The notes under the pieces were generated by a model, which made no database searches, was not told the DNA's origin, and worked only from the letters and a program-made list of their open reading frames with translations. From positions 3,534,001 to 3,598,000 of the forward strand of contig NZ_CP098812.1 of NCBI RefSeq assembly GCF_036825535.1: 64,000 bases of DNA, written 5' to 3'. Shown piece by piece: positions 7,879 to 16,902 of this stretch. Made by a program: the position numbers and the translations under genes. The number at the start of each line of letters is the position of its first letter. Within the stretch, counting starts at the first letter, position 1. Source of the DNA: Parasalinivibrio latis. GTDB taxonomy: Bacteria; Pseudomonadota; Gammaproteobacteria; Enterobacterales; Vibrionaceae.

Positions 7879-9226
7879 TGAAATCCTCGCTATCGCGATG
7901 TTCCTGTCATTTATAGGCCTTTTGTTTACCGGCTTTCCAGTTGCCTGGGTACTGGGCGGGGTTGCCGTGATCTTTTCCGCTATTGCTATGGGGCTGGATA
8001 CCTGGGCAGATACCTGGATTGGCATTGACTGGGACTATGTTTCCATTGTCATCCCCCGCATCTGGGACACCATGAACAACTGGGTACTGGTTGCCCTGCC
8101 GATGTTTATTTATATGGGGCTGATGCTTGACCGCTCCGGTGTGGCAGAAGACCTGATGTCTAACCTGGTGAAGCTGTTTGGCCGCATTAGGGGTGGGCTT
8201 GCGATTACGGTTACCTTTGTCGGCCTGTTGCTGGCGGCCTCTACCGGGATTATTGGAGCCTCAGTGGTATTGCTGGCAGTTCTTGGCCTGCCGATGATGC
8301 TCCGTCAGGGCTACAGCAAGGCACTTGCCTGCGGGACTGTGTGTTCAACCGGCACCCTGGGGATCCTGATTCCGCCCAGCATCATGCTGGTCATGATGGG
8401 GGACCGCCTTGGGGTATCTGTGGGCGACCTCTTCCTCGGGGCCCTTTTCCCTGGGTTGTTACTGGCCGGTCTCTATATCGGGTACCTGTTTATGGTGGGG
8501 CTGCTCAGCCCGCAGTCAGCCCCGGTCCCGGATGATGCCGAGCCAATCTCCTTCTGGCAGGTCCTTGGTGTGTTCAAGGCAGTCCTTGCCCCGGCAGGCC
8601 TGATCGTCGCGGTGCTCGGCTCAGTATTCCTGGGTATTGCTACACCGACGGAAGCATCAGGGGTAGGCGCAGCGGGTGCAACGCTTCTCGCATGGTCAAA
8701 AGGCAGGGTAAACGGCGATGTGATGAGGGAAGTATGCAAGGCAACAACCCGAACCTCGGCGTTTATCTTCGCCCTGTTCCTGGGAGCAACAGCATTTTCC
8801 CTGGTGCTTCGCGGCCTGGGCGGGGATGAGCTTATTGAAGGGGCACTCACCAGCCTGCCATTTGGCCCGGCCGGAGTGATTATCGCTATCCTGTTTATCG
8901 TGTTCCTCCTCGGGTTCTTCCTCGACTGGATTGAAATCACCCTGATTATCCTGCCGCTGGTCGCGCCGATAGTCTCGAACCTCGGTTTCGACCTTATCTG
9001 GTTCACTATCCTGTTTGCGGTCTGCCTGCAGACATCTTTCCTGACCCCGCCAGTCGGCTTTGCCCTTTTCTACATCAAAGGGGTCGCGCCGCCGGGGATA
9101 CAGGTCAGTGATATTTACAAGGGTGTCATTCCGTTCATCCTTATCCAGCTTGCCGGCCTGATTATCGTGTTCAACTTTGAACAGATCGTAACCTGGTTGC
9201 CTGCCATGGCCTACGGGAACGGGTAA
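7868..9226 (+). CDS. dctM: TRAP transporter large permease, DctM family
   Basis: A 452-residue membrane protein with about a dozen hydrophobic segments. Family motifs include FTGFPVAWVLGG, GLLLAASTGIIGASVVLLAVLGLPMM, STGTLGILIPPSIMLVM, and IATPTEASGVGAAGA near the ion/substrate site. ATG 7868 is preceded by GAGGGAG and overlaps the end of dctQ by 11 bases, which suggests coupling. With dctP and dctQ it makes a complete TRAP system for an organic acid. Confidence 0.9.
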   Translation: MEINEILAIAMFLSFIGLLFTGFPVAWVLGGVAVIFSAIAMGLDTWADTWIGIDWDYVSIVIPRIWDTMNNWVLVALPMFIYMGLMLDRSGVAEDLMSNLVKLFGRIRGGLAITVTFVGLLLAASTGIIGASVVLLAVLGLPMMLRQGYSKALACGTVCSTGTLGILIPPSIMLVMMGDRLGVSVGDLFLGALFPGLLLAGLYIGYLFMVGLLSPQSAPVPDDAEPISFWQVLGVFKAVLAPAGLIVAVLGSVFLGIATPTEASGVGAAGATLLAWSKGRVNGDVMREVCKATTRTSAFIFALFLGATAFSLVLRGLGGDELIEGALTSLPFGPAGVIIAILFIVFLLGFFLDWIEITLIILPLVAPIVSNLGFDLIWFTILFAVCLQTSFLTPPVGFALFYIKGVAPPGIQVSDIYKGVIPFILIQLAGLIIVFNFEQIVTWLPAMAYGNG

Positions 9227-9236
9227 TCCACCAAAA

Positions 9237-9271
9237 ACAAAACGCCCCGGGTTTATGCCCGGGGCGTTTTT
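9237..9271. terminator. Bidirectional terminator, dctM and ppnP
   Basis: AACGCCCCGGG and CCCGGGGCGTT form a perfect 11-bp stem with T-rich sequence on the right and A-rich sequence on the left. It can therefore end dctM transcription rightward and ppnP transcription leftward. Confidence 0.85.
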
Positions 9272-9284
9272 AATTCATGTTTAA

Positions 9285-9563
9285 TCAGAGATATTCGCAA
9301 AGGTAGGCCGTTGCCGTTTCCACCTGGAGGTCGAAAGACGAATCGCCCGGTACATTGAAGGCTTCCCCGGCGTTGAAGGTTACCCATTCAGTTGAGCCCG
9401 GCAGTTTTACCGTCAGCGCACCTTTTACCACGGTCATACGCTCAGGGGCCGCAGTCCCAAAGGTATACTCACCCGGCGCCATAACGCCCACGCTGTTCTT
9501 CTCACCGCTCTGGTCAAAACCGATGGACTTTACGTTGCCATCAAAGTACTCATTTACATTCAT
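9285..9563 (-). CDS. ppnP: Pyrimidine/purine nucleoside phosphorylase PpnP
   Basis: A 92-residue single-domain cupin of the PpnP (YaiE, DUF1255) family. It contains NEYFDGNVKSIGF, GEYTFGTAAPERMTV and FNVPGDSSFDLQV, and ends in YLCEYL. The E. coli homologue cleaves several nucleosides by phosphorolysis. I placed the start at 9563 (MNVNEYF) because AAGGAAAAC precedes it and the family begins there; a longer in-frame extension is possible but not family-like. Confidence 0.92.
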   Translation of the reverse strand: MNVNEYFDGNVKSIGFDQSGEKNSVGVMAPGEYTFGTAAPERMTVVKGALTVKLPGSTEWVTFNAGEAFNVPGDSSFDLQVETATAYLCEYL

Positions 9564-9657
9564 TGGATTGTTTTCCTTAACACTCTGCTTTTTAAAGACG
9601 GCTAAAATTATCACAAACCCGGTTCGGCGCAAATGCCGAATAAAAAGGAACAAAACA

Positions 9658-10680
9658 CTAAGCGGAATGCCGTTCCACCAGCACCGGCTTCGTTATCAGG
9701 CGCTCTGCAGTCAATTTTTCATCTTTGAGCCGCGCCATCAGGCGCCGGGCGGACTCACGGCCGATTTCCCGGCCGGTTGAACTCACAAAGGTCAGCGCCG
9801 GGGAGGTCAGCTCCGCTTCCGGCACATCGTCAAACCCGACCACCGCCACCTGCTGCCCGATGTACATATCCTTGCCCGCCGTGCGCCCTGCCTGGGCAAT
9901 ACCGTATAGCGCGCCGAATGCTGTTTCTGGGTAATGGCACAGGATGGCTGTCACTTTAGGGTGGGCGTGTAAGAGCTGCTTCACCGCTTCCGCCGCTTCT
10001 TTACGCGAGCGTCCACACTCAACCACCCAGTCATTTTTAAATGGCAGGCCGTATTGCATCAGGCTGGTACAGTAGCCACCTATGCGTTCAGCCCGGGAAA
10101 GTGAATCCCCCGCCCCGCCCACATACGCAATATGGCGGTGCCCCTTGCCGATAAGGTGTTGGGTGGCATCCCGCGCCGCCTGAGCATTGTCCGGCCCTAT
10201 GGAGTCGAACTCATCCCGGTAATGGGCCCGCGCAGCACAAACCAGCGGTACCGGGATATCCCGGATTAGCCGGGCCTGTTCATCAGAAAGCCGGCGAACC
10301 GGGTTGAAGATGATCCCTGCCACTCCCTGCTGCATCATGTGCTGCATACACTTTATAAGCCGGTCACCGTCATCCCCGCACTGCGCCAGGAAGAGCATCA
10401 TGTCATGCTGTTCCAGTACTTCGCTCAGCCCGGCGGTCATCTCGTTATAAAACGGGCAGGTAATGTCTCTCAGGATAAGCCCCACCATGTTGGAGCTGCT
10501 GGCTCGCAGGTTAGCAGCTGAATTATTGGGGACATAACCGAGAAGCTCAATGGAGCGCTGGACTTTTTCCTGCGTAGCCGGGGAAATCCGGCCCTTATTA
10601 CGCAGCACCATAGAGACCGTGGTCACCGAAACCCCGGCATGTTCTGCGACGTCTGTAATTTTTACCCGTTGGAAACTCAT
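9658..10680 (-). CDS. malI: LacI-family repressor MalI
   Basis: A 340-residue LacI/GalR regulator. The N-terminal helix-turn-helix KITDVAEHAGVSVTTVSMVLRNKG is followed by the hinge GYVPNNSAANLR, then a periplasmic-binding-protein-like sensor domain. It is divergent from malX-malY, and two palindromes matching the E. coli MalI operator sit in the 293-base gap. It should repress malXY and itself. The inducer is not known from sequence. Confidence 0.92.
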   Translation of the reverse strand: MSFQRVKITDVAEHAGVSVTTVSMVLRNKGRISPATQEKVQRSIELLGYVPNNSAANLRASSSNMVGLILRDITCPFYNEMTAGLSEVLEQHDMMLFLAQCGDDGDRLIKCMQHMMQQGVAGIIFNPVRRLSDEQARLIRDIPVPLVCAARAHYRDEFDSIGPDNAQAARDATQHLIGKGHRHIAYVGGAGDSLSRAERIGGYCTSLMQYGLPFKNDWVVECGRSRKEAAEAVKQLLHAHPKVTAILCHYPETAFGALYGIAQAGRTAGKDMYIGQQVAVVGFDDVPEAELTSPALTFVSSTGREIGRESARRLMARLKDEKLTAERLITKPVLVERHSA

Positions 10681-10840
10681 GAAGGTGCCATCTGCTGGTT
10701 CGTTGCGACTATCTTCCCCGTCAGGGCACTAAATAACAGTAAAACGTTAAAGCCAGCCTCGAAAGGTCTAGGCGGATCACAGTTCAGAAAACAGGCATAC
10801 CAGCCCAGTATGAATCGTGATCGAACCTCCAAAATAGCAT

Positions 10841-10856
10841 GATAAAACGTTTTATC
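10841..10856. promoter_or_regulatory. MalI operator 1
   Basis: GATAAAACGTTTTATC is a perfect 16-base palindrome and matches the MalI operator known from E. coli. A half-like copy (AAAACGTT at 10741-10748) lies nearer malI and may serve autoregulation. Confidence 0.85.
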
Positions 10857-10924
10857 ATTCGCGCAAATCGAGCCGGCAGCGTGAATTTATCCATCCACCA
10901 ACCCGGCTTTTTTATCCCTGGTTA

Positions 10925-10940
10925 GGTAAAACGTTTTACC
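10925..10940. promoter_or_regulatory. MalI operator 2
   Basis: GGTAAAACGTTTTACC, a second perfect palindrome with the same AAAACGTTTT core, lies 33 bases before the malX start. It is 84 bases from operator 1, eight helical turns, which would allow looping or cooperative binding. Confidence 0.85.
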
Positions 10941-10973
10941 TGCGTGTCACCTTCTCTTAGAGGAGCCTGTAAA

Positions 10974-12548
10974 ATGGCGAAGACATCCCGTAAAAGCACC
11001 ATGTGGGAATTCCTGCAAAGCCTAGGCAAGACCTTTATGTTGCCGGTCGCCCTGCTGGCGTTTTCCGGTATCCTGCTCGGCGTCGGCAGCTCGCTTTCCA
11101 GCGGTGCCGTAAAAGAAACCCTGCCGTTCCTTGATAACACGGTCCTCCAGCTGATTTTCATGTGGATGACCAAAATCGGCCTGGTTGCCTTTATCTACCT
11201 GCCAGTGATGTTCGCCGTTGCCATCCCTCTGGGCCTTGCCCGCGAAGAGAAAGGTGTGGCGGCTTTTGCCGGTTTCGTTGGCTATGCTGCACTCAACCTT
11301 TCTATCAACTTTTACCTGACTGTTGCCAATGTCATCGGTGATGCGGCGGCAGAAAAAGCCTACGGCGTTAAATCCATCCTGGGTATCCAGTCGATTGATA
11401 CCGGTATCCTGGGTGCGATTATTGTCGGTGTGATTGTGGCCAAGCTGCATATCCGCTTCTACACATTCAAAATGCCGGATGCACTGGCTTTCTTCGGCGG
11501 TGCACGCTTTGTCCCTATTATCACGGCATTAGTGCTGGGTCTGGTTGGCCTGGTCGTGCCTCTGGTATGGCCTTACTTCGCAGCCGGCATCAATGGCGTA
11601 GGTACGGCGATTTCCCACGCCGGTCCATTTGGACCAATGCTGTTTGGTACCGGTGAACGCCTGCTGCTGCCATTTGGCCTGCACCATATCCTTGTTGCCC
11701 TGATCCGCTTCACCGAAGCCGGCGGCACCATGGATGTGTGTGGCAACACCGTAAGCGGCGCCCTGAACATCTTCTACGCTGAGCTTTCCTGCCAGACAAC
11801 CACCCAGTTCTCTGGTTCAGCAACTGCATTCCTGTCACAGGGTAAGATGCCAGCCTTCCTCGGCGGTCTGCCGGGTGCGGCACTGGCAATGTACCACTGT
11901 GCCCGCCCAGAAAACCGCAGCAAGATTAAAGCCCTGCTGATTTCCGGTGTAGTGGCCTGTGTGGTTGGCGGTATCACCGAGCCCCTGGAATTCCTGTTCC
12001 TGTTCGTAGCCCCAATGCTTTACCTGGTGCACGCCATCCTGACCGGCGTTGGCTTTATGGTAATGGGCCTGCTGGGTGTGACCATTGGCAACACTGACGG
12101 CAACATCATCGACTTCGTGGTATTTGGCCTGCTGCAGGGCACGGCAACCAAGTGGTACCTGGTACCGGTTGTTGCTGCCATCTGGTTCGCGGTTTACTAC
12201 AGCGTGTTCCGCTTTGCCATTACTCGCTTCAACCTGAAAACACCGGGCCGTGAAGTGGAAAACCAGGCAGCAGCAGAAACCGTAGCAGTGACCTCTGCCT
12301 CCGGCTACAACGGCGAGGTTATCCTCAAAGCTCTGGGCGGCGCGCAGAATATCCTGGCGCTGGACAACTGCATCACCCGTCTGCGTCTTTCTGTGCAGGA
12401 CATGTCCCTGGTAGACGATGCCACCCTGAAAGCCAACGGCGCGCTGGGAGTAGTCAAGCTCGATGAGCACAACCTGCAGGTGGTTATCGGCCCTCAGGTT
12501 CACCTGGTGAAAAATGAAATCCAGTCCATGATGACAGCCACTGTATAA
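10974..12548 (+). CDS. malX: PTS maltose/glucose-type EIICB component MalX
   Basis: A 524-residue membrane permease/phosphotransferase. The EIIC domain (about residues 1-415) has many membrane segments and conserved LLLPFGLHHILVALIRFTEAGG and GITEPLEFLFLFVAPMLY. The C-terminal EIIB domain has LALDNCITRLRL, whose cysteine is the phosphorylation site. AGGAG precedes ATG 10974 by 8 bases, so I preferred it to an upstream in-frame start. It is the first gene of malXY under MalI control. In E. coli MalX can take up glucose and maltose. Confidence 0.93.
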   Translation: MAKTSRKSTMWEFLQSLGKTFMLPVALLAFSGILLGVGSSLSSGAVKETLPFLDNTVLQLIFMWMTKIGLVAFIYLPVMFAVAIPLGLAREEKGVAAFAGFVGYAALNLSINFYLTVANVIGDAAAEKAYGVKSILGIQSIDTGILGAIIVGVIVAKLHIRFYTFKMPDALAFFGGARFVPIITALVLGLVGLVVPLVWPYFAAGINGVGTAISHAGPFGPMLFGTGERLLLPFGLHHILVALIRFTEAGGTMDVCGNTVSGALNIFYAELSCQTTTQFSGSATAFLSQGKMPAFLGGLPGAALAMYHCARPENRSKIKALLISGVVACVVGGITEPLEFLFLFVAPMLYLVHAILTGVGFMVMGLLGVTIGNTDGNIIDFVVFGLLQGTATKWYLVPVVAAIWFAVYYSVFRFAITRFNLKTPGREVENQAAAETVAVTSASGYNGEVILKALGGAQNILALDNCITRLRLSVQDMSLVDDATLKANGALGVVKLDEHNLQVVIGPQVHLVKNEIQSMMTATV

Positions 12549-12558
12549 ACCTGACATC

Positions 12559-12583
12559 AAAGGGGCTGTGTAAGCCCCTTTAT
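12559..12583 (+). terminator. Hairpin between malX and malY
   Basis: AAAGGGGCT and AGCCCCTTT form a 9-bp stem followed by only a few Ts. It is probably a partial terminator or a 3' stabilising hairpin, since malY follows 28 bases later on the same strand. Confidence 0.55.
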
Positions 12584-12611
12584 CCATGTTCAGCTTTGAA
12601 GAGATTTTCCG

Positions 12612-13784
12612 ATGTTTGATTTCGATACCCCGGTTAACCGCTACGGCACGTTCTGCACCCAGTGGGATTATGTAGCCGACCGGTTTGGCAGCACAGACCT
12701 GTTGCCTTTCACCATTTCAGACATGGACTTCAACACCGCACCCTGTATTCGTGAAGCCATCCAGAAGCGCACCGAGCACGGTGTATGGGGCTACAGCCGC
12801 TGGAACCACGACGAATTCAAAAGCGCTGTCACCAGCTGGTTTGAACGCCGTTATGGTTGCAGTCTGGACAACAGCCATGTGGTATACGGCCCGTCAGTAA
12901 TCTACATCATCAGCCAACTGGTTGAGCTGTGGTCAGAGAAAGGCGATGGCGTCCTGGTGCACACCCCGGCTTACGATGCGTTTTACAACATGCTGGCAGC
13001 CAACGGGCGGGAGTGCCTTGCCTCACCGCTTGAGAAAACCGGCGGAAGCTATGAGATAAACTGGGCGCAGTTTGAAGCGCAGGCAGCCAGGCCGTCTTGC
13101 AAAATCCTGCTGCTTTGCAGCCCTCACAACCCAACCGGCCGGGTATGGACACGGGATGAGCTCACCCGGATGGCAGATATTTGCTCCCGCCACGGTGTAA
13201 AGGTGATTTCTGATGATATCCATATGGATATCAGCTACCGCCCTTATATCCCCTGGCCGGCAATCGCGGCAAATACGGACTGGGCATTGGTCAGCTCCGG
13301 CTCCAAATCCTTCAATATCCCGGCATTAGGCGGTGCTTACGCCATTATCCCCGACAGCGAAAGCCGAGATGCATTCCTGACCCGCCTGAAAGCCGCCCAC
13401 GGCCTTTCTTCTCCGTCCATACTCGGGGTTATCGGCCATATGAGTGCCTATGTCGAAGGGGAAGCATGGCTTGATGCCCTGAAAGGTTACCTGCATGGCA
13501 ATTTGCAATATATCGCGGAAACCCTGAATGCAGCCTTCCCGGCTGTTGGGTATAAGGTGCCGGAAGGCACTTACCTGGCGTGGATAGATCTCAACCCGCT
13601 GGGCGTGGATATGGATGCGCTGCAAAAGGTGCTGGTTGAGGAGGAGAAAGTCGCCATCATGCGCGGGGACACCTATGGGCCGGAAGGTCACGGTTATATC
13701 CGCCTCAATGCCGGGTGTCCGCGCAGTAAGTTAGAAGCCGGGGTATCAGCCCTGATACGGGCATTGAACAAACTGGGTTACTGA
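12612..13784 (+). CDS. malY: PLP-dependent C-S lyase / transcription modulator MalY
   Basis: A 390-residue fold-type I PLP enzyme. It has the N-terminal MDFNTAPCIREAI, the LCSPHNPTGRVWT segment, DDIHMD with the PLP-contacting aspartate, and the Schiff-base lysine in SSGSKSFNIPALGGAYAII. E. coli MalY is a cystathionine beta-lyase that also represses MalT by binding it. Whether that second role applies here cannot be told. It follows malX in the MalI-controlled operon. Confidence 0.93.
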   Translation: MFDFDTPVNRYGTFCTQWDYVADRFGSTDLLPFTISDMDFNTAPCIREAIQKRTEHGVWGYSRWNHDEFKSAVTSWFERRYGCSLDNSHVVYGPSVIYIISQLVELWSEKGDGVLVHTPAYDAFYNMLAANGRECLASPLEKTGGSYEINWAQFEAQAARPSCKILLLCSPHNPTGRVWTRDELTRMADICSRHGVKVISDDIHMDISYRPYIPWPAIAANTDWALVSSGSKSFNIPALGGAYAIIPDSESRDAFLTRLKAAHGLSSPSILGVIGHMSAYVEGEAWLDALKGYLHGNLQYIAETLNAAFPAVGYKVPEGTYLAWIDLNPLGVDMDALQKVLVEEEKVAIMRGDTYGPEGHGYIRLNAGCPRSKLEAGVSALIRALNKLGY

Positions 13785-13813
13785 CAGGTATCAATTAACC
13801 AAAGGCGGGAAGC

Positions 13814-14245
13814 TCAGTGCTCCCCGCATTTTTTCTGTTTTGGCGTACCATCCAGTGCAGTCAGGATAGAACAGTGGCTGGCATCATCGTCATCGTGCCC
13901 GCAACAGGCATCATTGATGCGCTTTAACGCCTTGCGGATCCGGTTGAGCTCCGCAATCTTGTGGTCAATCTCATCCAACTTGGCCTGCGTGATGTGTTTG
14001 ACTTCCGCACAGCTGTGCTCCGTCGCTTCCAACCGGATAGTCAGGAGTTCACGAATTTCATCCAGGCTCAGCCCCACCCCTTTGGCACGGATAATAAACT
14101 GGATGCGGGACACCTCATCCGCGCTGTAAAGCCGGTAACCGCCTTCACTGCGCCCGGCCGGTTGCAGCAGGTCGCTCTTTTCATAAAACCTGAGGGTGTC
14201 ACTGGTCACCCCGGCCAGCTTGGCCAGATCGCCAATTTTCAGCAT
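13814..14245 (-). CDS. zntR: MerR-family zinc-responsive activator ZntR
   Basis: A 143-residue MerR regulator. The N-terminal winged helix is MLKIGDLAKLAGVTSDTLRFYEKS with GGYRLYSADEV, followed by a dimerisation helix. The C-terminal NDACCG and CSIL segments match the zinc-binding loop of ZntR, together with cysteine near residue 79 (HSCAEVK). It should activate a zinc exporter; none is in the window. Its start overlaps the end of the upstream pseudouridine synthase gene, so the two are likely cotranscribed. Confidence 0.87.
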   Translation of the reverse strand: MLKIGDLAKLAGVTSDTLRFYEKSDLLQPAGRSEGGYRLYSADEVSRIQFIIRAKGVGLSLDEIRELLTIRLEATEHSCAEVKHITQAKLDEIDHKIAELNRIRKALKRINDACCGHDDDDASHCSILTALDGTPKQKKCGEH

Positions 14246-15027
14246 TGCAACTCTCCTTGGGCCTGTACGTCAAAGATACCGCTAACTTCCCCTACTGTCA
14301 GTGGCCGGTATTGCCCAGGGGCCAGAGCAGGCTCCAACGCCAGTGCACCGACCCTTTCCCGGTGAAGCCCGACAACCGGGTTCCGGAAACGGCCGAACAT
14401 TCGCTTTATCTGGTGGTATTTGCCTTCAGTCAGGATAACCCGGGCAACGTGCTCAGACAGGATTTCCAGTTTCGCCGGTGCAGTGGTGATATCTTCAAAG
14501 GCGAAATACATGCCACCGGCAAACGCCTCAATGTAGTCTTCTGAAACCGGGTTGGCCAGGGTCACCCGATAGTGTTTGTCTACTTTGAATTCCGGGGCCA
14601 TCAGTTTTTCCGACCACCGGCTGTCATTGGTCAGCAGCAAAAGGCCCGAGGTATTGAGATCCAGCCGGCCGACAATATGCAATGAATCAGCCTGCGGGTG
14701 CTCAATAAGATCAAGCACAGTCCGGTGGATCCCATCCCGTGTTGCACTCACCACTCCCACCGGCTTGTTCATCACCAGATACACCGGCTCGCTGGCTTGC
14801 AACACGTCACCGTCAAGGCAAATCCTGCTGAACTCATCCACCGTCTGATCCACGGACTTTGCCCGTTCTCCATCCACGGTGACCCGGCTTTCAGCCAGCA
14901 TCATACGCACCGCTTTTTTTGGCACCTGGCAGTGTCGGGCAATAAAACGGTCAAGCCGTCCCCGGCTTGAGGTTTTCTTTTCACGGGATTGCAGTGGGTT
15001 TTCTTTCAACGACATAGGTTTCAGCAT
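14239..15027 (-). CDS. rsuA: RsuA-family pseudouridine synthase
   Basis: About 262 residues with an S4 RNA-binding domain (RLDRFIARHCQVPKKAVRMMLAESRVTVDG) and an RsuA-type catalytic domain. The motif GRLDLNTSGLLLLTND holds the catalytic aspartate, and GKYHQIKRMFGRFRNPVVGLHRERVG is characteristic. It most resembles the enzyme for 16S rRNA pseudouridine 516. ATG 15027 and ATG 15015 are both possible starts; neither has a clear ribosome site. Its end overlaps zntR by 7 bases. Confidence 0.87.
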   Translation of the reverse strand: MLKPMSLKENPLQSREKKTSSRGRLDRFIARHCQVPKKAVRMMLAESRVTVDGERAKSVDQTVDEFSRICLDGDVLQASEPVYLVMNKPVGVVSATRDGIHRTVLDLIEHPQADSLHIVGRLDLNTSGLLLLTNDSRWSEKLMAPEFKVDKHYRVTLANPVSEDYIEAFAGGMYFAFEDITTAPAKLEILSEHVARVILTEGKYHQIKRMFGRFRNPVVGLHRERVGALALEPALAPGQYRPLTVGEVSGIFDVQAQGELQC

Positions 15028-15087
15028 ATACGGCAAAAGTGCGCCTGCACGCTGGCAAGTCGCAACAAAAATGATGCAAAAACGCAA

Positions 15088-15122
15088 AAGCAATCGATTG
15101 CGTCACGTTTTTGGTTTACAAT
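15088..15122 (+). promoter_or_regulatory. PurR-type operator and promoter of purHD
   Basis: AAGCAATCGATTGCGT (15088-15103) agrees at 13 of 16 positions with the PurR box ACGCAAACGTTTGCGT and has a perfect GCAATCGATTGC core palindrome. A candidate -10 TACAAT (15117-15122) follows, with a GCGCGCC discriminator, so the operator overlaps the -35 region. Purine repression of purHD is inferred. Confidence 0.75.
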
Positions 15123-15240
15123 GCGCGCCGAAAACAAGGATAGCCAGACCCTTAAGGGTGCTTCCCAAAGCCTGCCATTTGTCCTGCCGGCCCGCGGTTT
15201 TGGGAAGTATCCTATCCCCCAACGAACAGAGATGGTAGCA

Positions 15241-16833
15241 ATGGAAAACGCTCGTCCAATCCGTCGCGCATTGATTAGCGTATCAGACAAGACAGGTATC
15301 GTGGAATTTGCACAGGCGCTTGCCCAGCGTGGTGTTGAGATTCTCTCTACCGGCGGCACTGCCCGCCTCCTGGCTGAAAAAGGCCTTCAGGTTATCGAAG
15401 TTTCCGAATACACCGGCTTCCCTGAAATGATGGATGGCCGTGTAAAGACCCTGCACCCGAAAGTACATGGCGGGATCCTTGGCCGCCGCGGCCAGGACGA
15501 TGGCGTCATGGGTGAGCATCAGATCAACCCTATCGATATGGTTGTCGTTAACCTCTACCCGTTTGCTGCGACCGTTGCCAACCCGGATTGCACACTGGAA
15601 GATGCGGTGGAAAACATCGATATCGGCGGCCCGACCATGGTGCGTTCTGCGGCGAAGAACCACAAAGACGTGACCATCATCGTGAACGCCGGTGATTACA
15701 GCCGGGTTATCAGCGAGATGGATGCCTACAGTGGCAGCCTGACCTACCCGACCCGTTTCGACCTTGCGATTGCTGCTTTTGAGCACACTGCGGCTTACGA
15801 CGGCATGATTGCCAACTATTTCGGTACCATGGTGCCGTCTTACGGCGAGAACAAGGAAGGGGATGCTGAATCCAAGTTCCCGCGTACTTTCAACCAGCAG
15901 TTCCTCAAAAAGCAGGACATGCGTTACGGCGAAAACAGCCATCAGGACGCAGCATTCTACGTGGAAGCCAACCCGGAAGAGGCTTCCGTTTCTACAGCCC
16001 GCCAGATTCAGGGCAAGGCGCTGTCTTACAACAACATCGCTGATACTGACGCAGCACTTGAGTGTGTAAAAGAGTTCGACCAACCGGCCTGTGTTATCGT
16101 CAAGCACGCCAACCCTTGCGGCGTGGCGCTCGGCGATGACATCCTGGGAGCCTATAACCGCGCTTACCAGACTGACCCAACGTCTGCCTTTGGCGGTATC
16201 ATCGCCTTTAACCGCGAACTGGATGGCAAAACCGCACAGGCGATCGTTGAGCGCCAGTTTGTTGAAGTTATCATTGCACCGTCAGTTTCAGCAGAAGCCA
16301 TCGAAGTGGTTGCAGCCAAGAAAAACGTTCGCCTGCTGGAGTGCGGTGAGTGGAGCAGCAAGACCACTGGTTTCGATGTAAAGCGCGTCAATGGCGGTCT
16401 GCTGGTCCAGGATCGCGACCAGGGTATGGTAGGGCAGGAAGACCTCAAGGTGGTCTCCAAGCGCCAGCCTAGCGAGGAAGAGCTGCGTGACGCACTGTTC
16501 TGCTGGAAAGTCGCCAAATACGTGAAATCCAACGCCATTGTCTATGCCAAAGGCAACATGACCATTGGTGTGGGTGCCGGCCAGATGAGCCGCGTTTATT
16601 CTGCCAAAATCGCCGGTATCAAAGCCGCTGACGAAAACCTGGAAGTCGCAGGTAGCGTAATGGCCTCCGATGCCTTCTTCCCGTTCCGCGATGGCATTGA
16701 TGCCGCCGCAGAAGCCGGTATCACCTGTGTTATCCAGCCGGGCGGCTCAATGCGTGACGACGAAGTCATTGCCGCGGCCGATGAACACGGTATGGCAATG
16801 GTCTTCACCGGTATGCGCCATTTCCGTCACTAA
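15241..16833 (+). CDS. purH: Bifunctional AICAR transformylase / IMP cyclohydrolase
   Basis: A 530-residue enzyme for the last two steps of IMP synthesis. The N-terminal cyclohydrolase domain has RRALISVSDKTG, STGGTARLLAEKG and GFPEMMDGRVKTLHPKVHGG. The C-terminal transformylase domain has KHANPCG, with the catalytic Lys-His pair, and SDAFFPFRDGID. I started at ATG 15241 (MENARPIRRAL) to match the family; the open frame extends upstream through the promoter and is not used. It forms an operon with purD. Confidence 0.97.
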   Translation: MENARPIRRALISVSDKTGIVEFAQALAQRGVEILSTGGTARLLAEKGLQVIEVSEYTGFPEMMDGRVKTLHPKVHGGILGRRGQDDGVMGEHQINPIDMVVVNLYPFAATVANPDCTLEDAVENIDIGGPTMVRSAAKNHKDVTIIVNAGDYSRVISEMDAYSGSLTYPTRFDLAIAAFEHTAAYDGMIANYFGTMVPSYGENKEGDAESKFPRTFNQQFLKKQDMRYGENSHQDAAFYVEANPEEASVSTARQIQGKALSYNNIADTDAALECVKEFDQPACVIVKHANPCGVALGDDILGAYNRAYQTDPTSAFGGIIAFNRELDGKTAQAIVERQFVEVIIAPSVSAEAIEVVAAKKNVRLLECGEWSSKTTGFDVKRVNGGLLVQDRDQGMVGQEDLKVVSKRQPSEEELRDALFCWKVAKYVKSNAIVYAKGNMTIGVGAGQMSRVYSAKIAGIKAADENLEVAGSVMASDAFFPFRDGIDAAAEAGITCVIQPGGSMRDDEVIAAADEHGMAMVFTGMRHFRH

Positions 16834-16846
16834 TCAGCAAGCTTTG

Positions 16847-16872
16847 TGGGAGCAACCCCTTGGGTGGCTCCC
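16847..16872 (+). other. purH-purD intergenic hairpin
   Basis: GGGAGCAACCC and GGGTGGCTCCC pair over ten of eleven positions with a short loop. There is no T-run, so it is more likely an mRNA processing or stability element than a terminator. Confidence 0.5.
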
Positions 16873-16902
16873 TTCCCTCAATGTGAGTGAGGAACCTATT
16901 TG

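Noticed and set aside
14989..15240. Upstream extension of the purH open frame.
   Set aside because: It runs through the PurR operator and promoter and has no similarity to PurH; the family start is at 15241.
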